The translations under genes and the position numbers were made by a program. DNA of 64,000 bases from Photobacterium lutimaris (GTDB lineage: Bacteria; Pseudomonadota; Gammaproteobacteria; Enterobacterales; Vibrionaceae), in assembly GCF_003025555.1 (NCBI RefSeq), contig NZ_PYMH01000004.1:1-64000 (forward strand), written 5' to 3'. Under the pieces are notes generated by a model. The model had not been told where the DNA came from and did not search any database. It worked only from the letters and a program-made list of their open reading frames with translations. Shown here piece after piece: positions 53,487 to 62,663 of the stretch (its first letter is position 1; each line of letters begins with the position of its first letter).

Positions 53487-56400
53487 GGCTGGCATTCTCC
53501 TTGGGCAGGCTTTCTTGGGGCAAACTATCCGGTTCTCGCGCTTGTTCTGTAATCAGTACCGCTTTTTCCGACTTGGCGGTAAAAGGAAACAGAGCCTTTA
53601 TGTCTTCCAGTGCATGGTAGAGGCAGGGCAGAAGCACCAAGGTAATGAAGGTGGCGAACAGAATGCCGAAACCAAGTGAAATCGCCATTGGCACCATTAA
53701 CTGCGCTTGGTTTGAGGTTTCCATAATCATCGGAACCAGCCCGCCAAATGTCGTTAAAGTGGTTAGCATGATTGGGCGAAAGCGCCGTGAACTGCCAGCA
53801 AGGATTGATTGGACGAGGGGCCGTCCTCGTTCCCGGTTTCGGTTCACTTCTGTCACCAGAATCAAGCTGTCATTGATCACGACGCCACTGAGTGCCAAGG
53901 TACCCAGCAGGCTGACGATGCTAAGGCTGTAATTTAGCAGGCTGTGCCCGATCACGGCACCGATGATCCCAAATGGAATGATGGTCATGATGATCAGCGG
54001 TTGGGTATAACTGCGAAAAGGGATCGCCAATAAACAGTAGAGTGCGAGCAACACCAACGCCCCATTGGTTGCGAGACTGCTAAGGCTCTCTTTTTGCTCA
54101 GCCTGATCGCCTAGAAAGCCAATACCGAGCCCCGGATACTGTTGCTGAAGCATTGGAAAAACGTCATTGGCCAAGGTTTGTGATAGTGCCATCGCTTCTG
54201 ATGAAGGGGTGATGTCGGCACCGACGGTGACTCGACGTCGCCCTTCTCGTCGCTGAATGGTTGATGCTGAGTATTCACGTTCAACACTGGCTATCTGGGA
54301 CAAGGGCAGGTAGCGGTCTCCCACTTTGATCGGCAGGTGCTCAAGGTGATAGACACTCGAGCGCTGCCAGTCGGGAAGTTGTACTTTAACATCGACTTCA
54401 TCACTGCCGCGTTGTTGGCGCATCGCTCGTACACCGTTAAACGCGTGACGAACTTGACGGATGAGGTCTTGCTCATTTAACCCCATGCTTTTGCCTTCAG
54501 GTAACAGGGATAGCTTTATCTGCTGGCTACCAGACATGAAGCTGTTTTCAATATCGACCACACCGTTATAGCCCGCCAAAATCTCACTGAGATCTTCACT
54601 TGCCATCTGCAAACGTTCATTGTTGCGATGGGTAAGCTCGACGGTGACGCCGGCAACATCGGCACCTGGCCCGTTGCCTGTTGCCGAGAACCTGACGGCG
54701 TTTGCCGTTGGAATATCACCGGCTTCCTGTCGCCAAGCTCGCGATACTTGTCGTGTTGGAATAGCACGGATCTCCGAGGGTTGAAGGAAAATGCGGGAAA
54801 TAATAATAAATTCACCGTCACGGCTACGAATGTGGGTTGAGACGCCGGTAGCCAGTTCTTCTCCACCGTTTTGTTCAATGACTTGCATTGCGGCCTGTTC
54901 AAGCGTGTGCCTTACCTCGGTTGCTTCCTCGTAAGAGGTGCCGACAGGCATAAAGGCACGAGCGAGAGAAAATTCAGCTTCAACACGCGGCATCGTGGTA
55001 AACCCTAGATGCCCACCTGAGATGTAGCCGATAGAGACCATCAGCATGACAACCCCGCTGCTTATAACGAAGTAGCGCTGGGCCAGTAATCGCTTAAGGG
55101 TCGGGGTATAGAGGCGTGAAATAAACCACTGCAGCCCTTTGTCAACATAGTGCTGTATGACGGTGAAAGGCTTGACCCAGTTGGGTTGTTGGTGGTTATT
55201 GATATGCGCCAAATGGGTTGGCAGGATAAACAGTGCCTCGACCCAAGAGATAATAAATACACAAGCAACGACCAAAGGAATAACCTGAAACATCATTCCT
55301 AAGGTTCCAGGCAGGAACCAAATAGGGATAAACGCGATGATGTTGGTGAGGATACTGAAGGTCAGCGGGGTGGCGATCTCTTTCGCCCCTTCAATCGCAG
55401 CATTGGCAAATGGGACTCCTTGGCTCATTTTTTCATGAATGTTCTCTCCTGCAATAATGGCATCATCGACCACGATCCCGAGGGCAATGATGAATGCAAA
55501 CATGGAGATCATGTTGATAGAGACATCCATCGCGGGGAGAAAGAGCAGAGATCCAAGGAAGGAGGTCGGTATACCGACAGTCACCCAGAATGCGAGGCGA
55601 ACATCGAGGAACAGGGCGAGAACGAACAAGACCAGCAGTAGCCCGGAAAACGCATTTTTTAGTAGCAAATGCATTCTCTGCTGGAAGATGATGGCATCGT
55701 CACTGACGATATTCAGCGTCATACCCGGTTGTAGTGCGCTTTCGAGTTCTGGCAGACGGTCATAAACGGCTTCAGAAATCGAGACTGGTGTTTGATCGCC
55801 AATCCGGTATACCCGGATACTTGCAGATGGTAGGCCATTATAAAATGAACTGTTGTTCTTATTGGCAAAACCGTCTCGAATATCGGCTATATCTTCAAGG
55901 TAGACGCGCCCCCCCTGCGGAGTCTGGAGGACAACAATATCGTTGAATTCTTTTGCCCATCCCCGACGCTCATCCAGCTGAAGCAAAATATCCCCCCCGC
56001 TGGACTGTATCCGGCCACCTGACTGTGTCACTGCATGGCTACTGATACTTCGTGCGACTTGATCTAAGGTCAGGCCGTAGCGTTCAAGAGTCTGGGTATC
56101 AATTTGGATTTGTACTTCATACTTTGAGAAGCCATTGACTTCGACCTGCGTTAATTCAGGTGAACGTAGTAGGATGTTTTGTAGCTCAGTGCTGGTTTCT
56201 CGCAGGGCGACAGGATCGGTGTCACCATATAACACCAGCTCCATTGATTCCTGACGGCTTTGGTTGCGGAGCACCCTGGGCTTTTCTGCTCCTGCGGGTA
56301 ATTGCGCGGTATTAACCGCATTTTCTATCTCCCGCTTTACCCGCTCAACATCGACATTGTTAATGAGCTCAGCGGTAATATTGGTACCCGCTGAATTGGC

Positions 56401-56661
56401 CCAGGAATGAATTTCTTTTATCCCCTCGATACCGTTGATTGCATTCTCAATCGGTAGGGTGATCCCTTGCTCCATTTCTGCTGGTGTTGAACCGGGGTAA
56501 TACACCCAGACCCGTATAGAATTATGTTGGGTGTTGGGTTGTACCTCTTTTTTTATCTGCCAACCCATCAAGAGTCCGCCAATGATAAAGAACAGCATTA
56601 GCAAGTTTGGCGTGACCCTATTGTGGGTCATCCAGGCAATGGCACCTTTTGATTGGTTCAT
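53476..56661 (-). CDS. RND efflux transporter (AcrB-like inner-membrane pump)
   Basis: A 1061-residue proton-driven pump. It has an N-terminal helix, two large periplasmic loops (about 35-335 and 560-860) and two groups of helices. The proton-relay Asp pair is in GIVVDDAIIAGEN, and the matching ALSGVVINDSLILV segment lies in the second half. It exports small molecules through its HlyD adaptor and NodT channel, encoded just upstream. The start overlaps the adaptor stop by 4 bp (ATGA). No regulator of TetR type is adjacent. The substrate is unknown; the location suggests toxic or signalling by-products of glycan use. Confidence 0.95.
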   Translation of the reverse strand: MNQSKGAIAWMTHNRVTPNLLMLFFIIGGLLMGWQIKKEVQPNTQHNSIRVWVYYPGSTPAEMEQGITLPIENAINGIEGIKEIHSWANSAGTNITAELINNVDVERVKREIENAVNTAQLPAGAEKPRVLRNQSRQESMELVLYGDTDPVALRETSTELQNILLRSPELTQVEVNGFSKYEVQIQIDTQTLERYGLTLDQVARSISSHAVTQSGGRIQSSGGDILLQLDERRGWAKEFNDIVVLQTPQGGRVYLEDIADIRDGFANKNNSSFYNGLPSASIRVYRIGDQTPVSISEAVYDRLPELESALQPGMTLNIVSDDAIIFQQRMHLLLKNAFSGLLLVLFVLALFLDVRLAFWVTVGIPTSFLGSLLFLPAMDVSINMISMFAFIIALGIVVDDAIIAGENIHEKMSQGVPFANAAIEGAKEIATPLTFSILTNIIAFIPIWFLPGTLGMMFQVIPLVVACVFIISWVEALFILPTHLAHINNHQQPNWVKPFTVIQHYVDKGLQWFISRLYTPTLKRLLAQRYFVISSGVVMLMVSIGYISGGHLGFTTMPRVEAEFSLARAFMPVGTSYEEATEVRHTLEQAAMQVIEQNGGEELATGVSTHIRSRDGEFIIISRIFLQPSEIRAIPTRQVSRAWRQEAGDIPTANAVRFSATGNGPGADVAGVTVELTHRNNERLQMASEDLSEILAGYNGVVDIENSFMSGSQQIKLSLLPEGKSMGLNEQDLIRQVRHAFNGVRAMRQQRGSDEVDVKVQLPDWQRSSVYHLEHLPIKVGDRYLPLSQIASVEREYSASTIQRREGRRRVTVGADITPSSEAMALSQTLANDVFPMLQQQYPGLGIGFLGDQAEQKESLSSLATNGALVLLALYCLLAIPFRSYTQPLIIMTIIPFGIIGAVIGHSLLNYSLSIVSLLGTLALSGVVINDSLILVTEVNRNRERGRPLVQSILAGSSRRFRPIMLTTLTTFGGLVPMIMETSNQAQLMVPMAISLGFGILFATFITLVLLPCLYHALEDIKALFPFTAKSEKAVLITEQAREPDSLPQESLPKENASHAI

Positions 56662-57995
56662 GACTCTTGCCCCTGCGCTGGTAGTGGGACTTTATCTAAG
56701 CTATCAGGTGCGGCGGCTTGGTTGCTATCAGCTGTGATCATCACTTGCTCGGGGGTGCGCAGTTTTAGTGCGATCCCTTCGATAGCACCAATGAGTGGGG
56801 TGGTGACGATACGATCTCCCGGTTCTAATCCTCCGGTAATCAACACACTTTTTTGACCTCGGTGGGCAACGTCGATTTTTCGTGCCTCTAGCTTCTCCTC
56901 ATCATTCATCAGCCAGACATACTGATCTTTTTGCAGGTAGCGGCGTGGTAGTTTTACCGCATCAATAATAGGGGTGGCTTTGAACTCTGCTTGCAAAAAA
57001 GCATTGAGTAAAACCGCTGGTTTACCATGGTTCTCGGGTTTCTGGGCGAGAGGATCATCGATCCTTATCAGTACCGATGCGGTTTTGATGCGTTTATCGA
57101 GCTCCGGTAGCAAACTGGTGACACAGCCTTGTCGGTAGTTGTCATTGCCCCATTCGTTTGGGTTTCTAATAATGACTTGCGAGCCGTAGCAGGCGGCTTG
57201 CTGGCTGTATAGGCGGCGTTCGGCGGATGGAATGGTTAGCCACTGTAGTTGTTGTGCGGGGATACTGGCTTTCAACCAGAACGTATCTGTAGCAACAATA
57301 TCCATCAGAATGGTATTGTCGCGTACCTGGCTTCCTTCGGCTGCGTCGATATTGATGATCTGGCCGTCAAAGGGAGCCGTGATTTGAGTTCGCTCGTAGT
57401 TGATCACCGCTTTTTCTAATGTTGCTTGGCTACGGGCGATATCTGCTTCAATTTGCGCCAGTTGGGGATGGCGCAGTACCAGTGCCAGATCTTCATCAGA
57501 GAGAGTTTGGCCTGAAAGCTGGTATTCCATTTCGGCGGCTCGGCGACGGCCTACTTCTACATCATAGAGCGCCAGCTGCCTGTCGAGTGACGCTTCTGCT
57601 TCCTTTACGGCTAAGTAATAATCGCGCTTGTCTAAGGTGACCAGCGTTTCCCCTCGTTGGACAAAGCCGCCGGGAATTAAATGGTGAGGAAGCTCAGTAA
57701 TTGTCCCGCGTAATTGAGATCGTAGGTTAACACTGCGCTTTGCCATGACCTCACCTTGGGCAACGATAGTCGGGGCTTCCTCGCTGTATTCCACATGGTA
57801 GACATCAACCAATCTTGCGGGTGGTTGGCCGGCTGGACGGTGATGCTTGGGCTTGCCTTGCAGCAACAGATCCGTTGTATAAATCCCAGCGGCAAGCACA
57901 CCACAGGGGATGATTATCTTTAGGGCGGTTACTAAATAGCGCAAAGGTGTTTTTGGGATCGCTTTATTCGGCAAAGCGTTGACCTCAGTAGTCAT
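56658..57995 (-). CDS. RND periplasmic adaptor (HlyD/MFP family)
   Basis: A 445-residue membrane-fusion protein. It has an N-terminal anchor helix (about residues 24-45, LKIIIPCGVLAAGIYTTDLL), a lipoyl-like half (VNLRSQLRGTITEL), and a helical hairpin with KEAEASLDRQLALYDVE. The second lipoyl half is QITAPFDGQIINIDAAEGSQV. It bridges the RND pump and the outer-membrane channel. It starts 2 bp after the channel gene stop. Confidence 0.94.
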   Translation of the reverse strand: MTTEVNALPNKAIPKTPLRYLVTALKIIIPCGVLAAGIYTTDLLLQGKPKHHRPAGQPPARLVDVYHVEYSEEAPTIVAQGEVMAKRSVNLRSQLRGTITELPHHLIPGGFVQRGETLVTLDKRDYYLAVKEAEASLDRQLALYDVEVGRRRAAEMEYQLSGQTLSDEDLALVLRHPQLAQIEADIARSQATLEKAVINYERTQITAPFDGQIINIDAAEGSQVRDNTILMDIVATDTFWLKASIPAQQLQWLTIPSAERRLYSQQAACYGSQVIIRNPNEWGNDNYRQGCVTSLLPELDKRIKTASVLIRIDDPLAQKPENHGKPAVLLNAFLQAEFKATPIIDAVKLPRRYLQKDQYVWLMNDEEKLEARKIDVAHRGQKSVLITGGLEPGDRIVTTPLIGAIEGIALKLRTPEQVMITADSNQAAAPDSLDKVPLPAQGQES

Positions 57996-57997
57996 GG

Positions 57998-59419
57998 TTA
58001 GGATTCCATTCGTGGTTGCAGTTCAATCGCACCGTCTTTAGATAGAGAGATGAGTTGGCCGCCAAGAGACTGATAGGTAGCGATGCGGCGCAGAAATAGT
58101 TGCCGTTGGGCGCTAAGCGATTGTTTTTGTAAGGTGAATAGTTTTTCCTGGGCGTTTAAGACATCGAGGTAGCCTTGCATGCCCCGGCTGTAGCGAATAG
58201 ATTCGACTTCAAGGATATTCTCGGCTTGCCGGGTTTGGCGGCGTAGCGAATCGAGTTGCTCTTGTTGGCTTAGCTCAGAGAGGACATTGACTTCTACCTC
58301 TTCTATCGCGCTGAGAACGCCTTGGGTGTAGTTGTTAAAAGCCAGATAAGAGGAGGCTTCAGCCTCTTTCTGCTCCGCTTTGAGTTTGCCTGCATTAAAA
58401 ACCGGAATGTTCAACTGGGCACCAAGGTCAAGTCGCCAAATGTCAAAAGCATTTGTCCAGTCACTACTCGCGGCAGCGCTACTGATGGATATGTTGGGAA
58501 GCCGGGCAGCTGCCGCTGCTGAGACATTTTGCTGACTGGATTCATATTGATACCAGAGCGCACGGACATCGGGTCTTCTGTCTAACAAGGTTGCCGGTAG
58601 GCCTGTCTCTGGCAATGGCGGTAGGGCAGGGAAAGCAGAGTAGCTCCAGTCAATAATAGCCGTCGGCGAGCGTCCGAGTAAGACATTCATTTGCCTCTCA
58701 AGGATCAATACGTTTTTACGGGCTTGCTTCTCTTGTGCTTTCAAGCTCTCTAAAAGTTGCTCTTGACGCCATAAGGCGCTGATACTGCCCTGTCCGGTGC
58801 GATACCGATGACCCGTAATTTCGGCAATGATTTTGGTATTGCTGATCTGCTTTTTCAGAATTTCCATGGATTGATGCTGTTCGAGAAGCTGATACCAACG
58901 TCTGGCGATATCTCCTGCGAGAGTTTGCGCTGCCGCCTGTAATTGCTCTTCACTGGCGAGAAAACTAAAATAGGCCGCCGATGCCTTGGCTTGGTTTTTC
59001 CCCCATAAATCGAGCTCCCAGCTAGCGTTGAGCCTGAGGTTATCCGTTGTTTCCTGCGTAATTTCGCCGCCGATCGATTGGCGCTCGCGGCGGACATTGC
59101 TGCCAGCCACACCATTGACGGTAGGGTATCGACCTGCCTCTCTGACATCCGCCGTTGCTGCTGCTCTCTGTACACGGGCGAGGCTTGATTGCAGGCTGAA
59201 GTTTGAACTAAGGGCATTACTGACAAGTAGGTTTAGTTGCGGGTCATCAAATTCTGTCCACCAAAATTCATCGGTTTCTGCAGTGCCTGAAAGACTGAAT
59301 GAGGGTGAAATTACAGGTACAGTATTGGTGTGTTCTTGAGGTGTTTGTACACAACCGATCAAAAGCAACGCTATTGCACAGGCGCGAAAAAATATGACAG
59401 CTTGTGTTCTTGAAGGCAT
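57998..59419 (-). CDS. Outer-membrane efflux lipoprotein (NodT/TolC-like)
   Basis: A 473-residue channel protein of the OEP family. The lipobox is LLIGC (Cys23). Two homologous halves contain long helices, and the LDRRPDVRAL motif characteristic of NodT-type efflux lipoproteins lies near residue 285. It is the first gene of the pump unit. A GGGAG ribosome site precedes the ATG. Confidence 0.94.
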   Translation of the reverse strand: MPSRTQAVIFFRACAIALLLIGCVQTPQEHTNTVPVISPSFSLSGTAETDEFWWTEFDDPQLNLLVSNALSSNFSLQSSLARVQRAAATADVREAGRYPTVNGVAGSNVRRERQSIGGEITQETTDNLRLNASWELDLWGKNQAKASAAYFSFLASEEQLQAAAQTLAGDIARRWYQLLEQHQSMEILKKQISNTKIIAEITGHRYRTGQGSISALWRQEQLLESLKAQEKQARKNVLILERQMNVLLGRSPTAIIDWSYSAFPALPPLPETGLPATLLDRRPDVRALWYQYESSQQNVSAAAAARLPNISISSAAASSDWTNAFDIWRLDLGAQLNIPVFNAGKLKAEQKEAEASSYLAFNNYTQGVLSAIEEVEVNVLSELSQQEQLDSLRRQTRQAENILEVESIRYSRGMQGYLDVLNAQEKLFTLQKQSLSAQRQLFLRRIATYQSLGGQLISLSKDGAIELQPRMES

Positions 59420-59472
59420 GTTCAGGCTCCCACAAACCTTAACTGATAGTTATTACGTATATTGAGATTGAA

Positions 59473-59496
59473 TGCCGCTCGTTAATTATCGAGCGG
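59473..59496. other. Perfect 8-bp stem-loop between sulfatase and pump genes
   Basis: GCCGCTCG (59473-59480) and CGAGCGGC (59489-59496) around TTAATTAT. No T-run follows on either strand, so it is a possible processing or pausing hairpin separating the sulfatase gene from the pump genes. Confidence 0.5.
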
Positions 59497-59511
59497 CAGG
59501 GTATAGTTCTA

Positions 59512-61020
59512 TTAATTCAGTTTCTGATTAAACTCTGTTACGTTTACTCTGTTACCATCGTTAAAACCAACATTACGGTTAGTCGGCTTTACACTCAGTT
59601 TATTAACTGGCAGCGTTGCTTCCCATGTATCGAATTTATCTTTTAGCGCTTGGGCAATATCGGGTTTATCGTTAGCTAGGTCGTGCCATTCACCCGGGTC
59701 AGTATCCATATCGAACAGCCGGATAGTGCGTGGGCCATTGTCATCATTGACTGTGAGCTTCCAGTTACCGTCACGGATAGCGTAGTCATTGTCCCTGCGC
59801 CAATAAAGGGTTTGATGAGGCTCACCGTCTTTTTCACTTAATAAATAAGGGAAAAGATCAACGCCATCAAATGGTATTGTTTCAGCGTGAGCGTTTGCCT
59901 CTATTTTATTAATGCCAAAACGTGCTGCAATAGTCGGAAAAATATCTAGTGAGCTAACCATAGGGTCATATTTCATTCCCGGTTTTATTTGAGCGGGGTA
60001 ATGAATAATAAATGGAACCCTAATACCGCCTTCATAGGTATCTCCTTTGAACCCATTAAAAGGCCCAGGGCTAGACATGGTCGTTTCCCCCCGCTTTTTC
60101 TTACGTGGTTCTTCAAAACCTTGTCCGGAAGGTGTGCCGTTATCACTCATGAAAAAAACCAGAGTGTCTTTGTCAAGCTGGTAGGATTTCAGAGTATCCA
60201 TGATCGCGCCAATGCCATCATCCAATACTAATGTTTGTGCGGCAAAGAAACGTCGCTCTTCATGGTGAACATTGAGCTGGTCTAATCGCTCAATATATCC
60301 ATCAGGAACTTGCCAGGGATGGTGAACAGCAAAATGGGCGACATGCAAGAAGAAAGGCTTGTTTGCATTTTTTTCAATGAAGGCAACGGCCTCATCGGTA
60401 AAGATCTCGGTGAGATATCCATTGCTTTCTTGGATTGGTGGCTCTTTTTCTGTATTGCGGTAGAGGGGGGATAGCCACGGTTTGCCCCCTTCCTCGGCAT
60501 CAGAAAACATGTAGTTGTGTGAGCCGCCATGGAAACCATAGAAGAAGTCAGCCCCACGTTCATTGGGCCTGCCGGTTGGCTCACCCATATGCCATTTACC
60601 AATAACCCCGGTGCTGTAACCGAGATCTTGCATCATTTCCATCATAAGCGGCTGACTACGGGGGACATGATTTTGATCAAAGTTGCCGTAAACGCCAAAG
60701 CGTTGTTGATACACGCCGGTTAACAACCCTGCACGAGATGGCCCGCACACGGAAGCACTGACATAAGCTTGGGGAAAATGTACACCCCCTGCGGCTAATG
60801 CATCGATATTGGGGGTATGGATGTCATCGTATCCGTGATAACCGACATCGCCCCAACCTTGATCATCGGTGTAAATCACAATGATGTTTGGCTGGCTTTC
60901 CAGATTATCGCGAGGCGGCTCAACCTGTTGGGCTGCCAGAATATTACCTGAGTAAATTAAACCTGAAATCGCTAAAGCTAATGAGGTCCATTTCTTGTTT
61001 CCATGTATAGTTAGCGTCAT
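59512..61020 (-). CDS. Secreted sulfatase, Cys-type (S1 family)
   Basis: A 502-residue exported sulfatase. The signal peptide is about residues 1-30 (ending NILAA). The metal Asp pair is in YTDDQGWGD (52-53). The formylglycine site is Cys92 in VCGPSR, followed by AGLLTGVYQQRFG. The GKWHMGEP and HVAHFAVHHPW segments provide further active-site residues. It is less similar to the other two full-length sulfatases than to the partial one at 62664, so it likely attacks a different sulfate position. It lies 38 bp after the maturase gene and is probably co-transcribed with it. Confidence 0.95.
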   Translation of the reverse strand: MTLTIHGNKKWTSLALAISGLIYSGNILAAQQVEPPRDNLESQPNIIVIYTDDQGWGDVGYHGYDDIHTPNIDALAAGGVHFPQAYVSASVCGPSRAGLLTGVYQQRFGVYGNFDQNHVPRSQPLMMEMMQDLGYSTGVIGKWHMGEPTGRPNERGADFFYGFHGGSHNYMFSDAEEGGKPWLSPLYRNTEKEPPIQESNGYLTEIFTDEAVAFIEKNANKPFFLHVAHFAVHHPWQVPDGYIERLDQLNVHHEERRFFAAQTLVLDDGIGAIMDTLKSYQLDKDTLVFFMSDNGTPSGQGFEEPRKKKRGETTMSSPGPFNGFKGDTYEGGIRVPFIIHYPAQIKPGMKYDPMVSSLDIFPTIAARFGINKIEANAHAETIPFDGVDLFPYLLSEKDGEPHQTLYWRRDNDYAIRDGNWKLTVNDDNGPRTIRLFDMDTDPGEWHDLANDKPDIAQALKDKFDTWEATLPVNKLSVKPTNRNVGFNDGNRVNVTEFNQKLN

Positions 61021-61058
61021 TGAATACTGGCTCTTTTATCTTCTTAGTGTTGAATTAA

Positions 61059-62369
61059 TTAAACAATCTGGCAGCAGCGCTTAACCTTCTTGCCGCTACC
61101 ACACGGACAAGGCGAGTTACGGCCACCGGTAAATGTGTTCGCGACCATTTTTTGCTGTAAGTTGAGGTAAATAATGTCTGATGCAGGGCGGCCGCGCATA
61201 AGTAGATCACGCATCTGCTTCATTTTCGTCTCAGTGTGTTTGAAGAAGGCATAGTAGCCAGTACAGAAATAGCTATGCCCCTCTTGTCCTGCCTCTGAGC
61301 GAGCGAATCTATGTTTAGGGCAACCACCGTGACATTGCATGCGATATGGACAACGTCGGCATTGCAGCGTTAGCTTGTCTTTCTTATCCATACCAAATTT
61401 AACCGCTTTGTCGGTCTGGTTCAGATCTTGGATAGGATCGCTGTGAATATTACCCAGCTTGTGTTCAGGGTAAACAAAGTGGTCACAGTTATACATGTCA
61501 CCGTTTGATTCAAGAATAAAGGCATGGCCACAGGTTTCAGACTGGACACAAATGCCCGAAGGCTCGTTGCACCAGGTTGCCAGGGTTGAATCAAAGGTAT
61601 TGACGAAGATACGACCGACGTCTTTCTTGACCCAGCGGTCAAAGACGCGGTTAAGGAACTCACCATAGGCCAGTGACGGAACCGACCACTCGGTGACATC
61701 CGCTTCGGCTTGGTACTCAGGACTAACAAGAAATAGTCCTTCTTCTGTTTTTTGCTTCGCTTCGCGTTCAACGATTGGGATAAACTGCAAGAAGGTGGAG
61801 CCAATACCCACCAAGAAGTCGTAAACCTCTTCAGGGTATTTCACGTTTTCACTGTTTAGCACGGTCAATGTATTGAAATCGACACCGTGCTTTTTCATCT
61901 TGGTGATTGCGGCCATGACTTTATCGTGGCTAGCCTTGCCTGCACGGGTCACTCGGAAGTGGTCATGAAGGTGTGCTGGGCCGTCGATGGAAACACCGAT
62001 AAGGAAGTTGTGCTGTTTGAAAAACTCACACCACTCGTCATCAATAAGCAAGCCGTTGGTTTGGAAGGCATTGGTAATGCGGTGGTTTTTCTTGTGTTTG
62101 TGCTGTAGTTCGACAGCTTTACGAAAAAAATCTAGCCCCATCATGGTTGGCTCGCCACCTTGCCATGAAAATTCAATGCTTTCGCTACCACTGTTTGCAT
62201 CGATATATTGCTTCACGTAGGCCTCGAGCGTTTCATCCGACATTTGCCAGCGGGCTTTGCGCTCAGGGTAAAGGTTCTCTTTTTCCAGGTAAAAACAGTA
62301 AGTGCAGTCAAGGTTGCATACTGAACTGCTTGGTTTCGCCATCACATGACATTGTTTAAACGTAGACAT
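61059..62369 (-). CDS. Anaerobic sulfatase-maturating enzyme (radical SAM)
   Basis: A 436-residue cytoplasmic radical SAM enzyme that oxidises the CxPSR Cys (or Ser) of sulfatases to formylglycine. The radical SAM cluster motif is CNLDCTYC (Cys18, 22, 25). WQGGEPTMMGL binds the cofactor side. The SPASM region has many Cys (CNEPSGICVQSETCGHAF, CRRCPYRMQCHGGCPKHR) for two auxiliary clusters. The last 17 residues, NSPCPCGSGKKVKRCC, form a SEC-C zinc-binding tail. It probably serves all four sulfatases in the window. A ribosome site AAGGTAAG precedes the ATG. Confidence 0.95.
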   Translation of the reverse strand: MSTFKQCHVMAKPSSSVCNLDCTYCFYLEKENLYPERKARWQMSDETLEAYVKQYIDANSGSESIEFSWQGGEPTMMGLDFFRKAVELQHKHKKNHRITNAFQTNGLLIDDEWCEFFKQHNFLIGVSIDGPAHLHDHFRVTRAGKASHDKVMAAITKMKKHGVDFNTLTVLNSENVKYPEEVYDFLVGIGSTFLQFIPIVEREAKQKTEEGLFLVSPEYQAEADVTEWSVPSLAYGEFLNRVFDRWVKKDVGRIFVNTFDSTLATWCNEPSGICVQSETCGHAFILESNGDMYNCDHFVYPEHKLGNIHSDPIQDLNQTDKAVKFGMDKKDKLTLQCRRCPYRMQCHGGCPKHRFARSEAGQEGHSYFCTGYYAFFKHTETKMKQMRDLLMRGRPASDIIYLNLQQKMVANTFTGGRNSPCPCGSGKKVKRCCQIV

Positions 62370-62503
62370 TGCTTACCTTATAACGTTATGACCATAGGTT
62401 ATTGGGCTAGCTCCGAGACTTGTCGAAGCATCCTTGACAGTGGTTGCGAGTGAAGCATCAACCTATGATTGACTATCAGTTAAGAGCGTTTATGTGTTAA
62501 TTT

Positions 62504-62518
62504 GTATAAACGTTTCGA
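62504..62518. promoter_or_regulatory. LacI-type operator-like site upstream of the maturase gene
   Basis: GTATAAACGTTTCGA, identical to the 15 bases at 10929-10943 and close to the 26398 operator. A second partial site, GTCGAAATGAT, lies at 62606-62616 and matches 17985-17995. Both sit between the maturase gene and the partial sulfatase gene. Confidence 0.6.
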
Positions 62519-62626
62519 GTTGGTTTGAGGTTACCGTAAAGCCCTTTAAGCCACAATTTTTGCGTGGTTTGCATGTCTGGGAATGTGAGCTGAATCGGGT
62601 ATGTAGTCGAAATGATAAAATCGGGT

Positions 62627-62654
62627 AAAAAAAGACAGCGCCGAGGCGCTGTCT
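62627..62654 (-). terminator. Terminator after the partial sulfatase gene
   Basis: Read on the minus strand, GACAGCGCC and GGCGCTGTC pair around TC and are followed by seven T. The stem is strong. Confidence 0.9.
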
Positions 62655-62663
62655 AGTCGGTCA

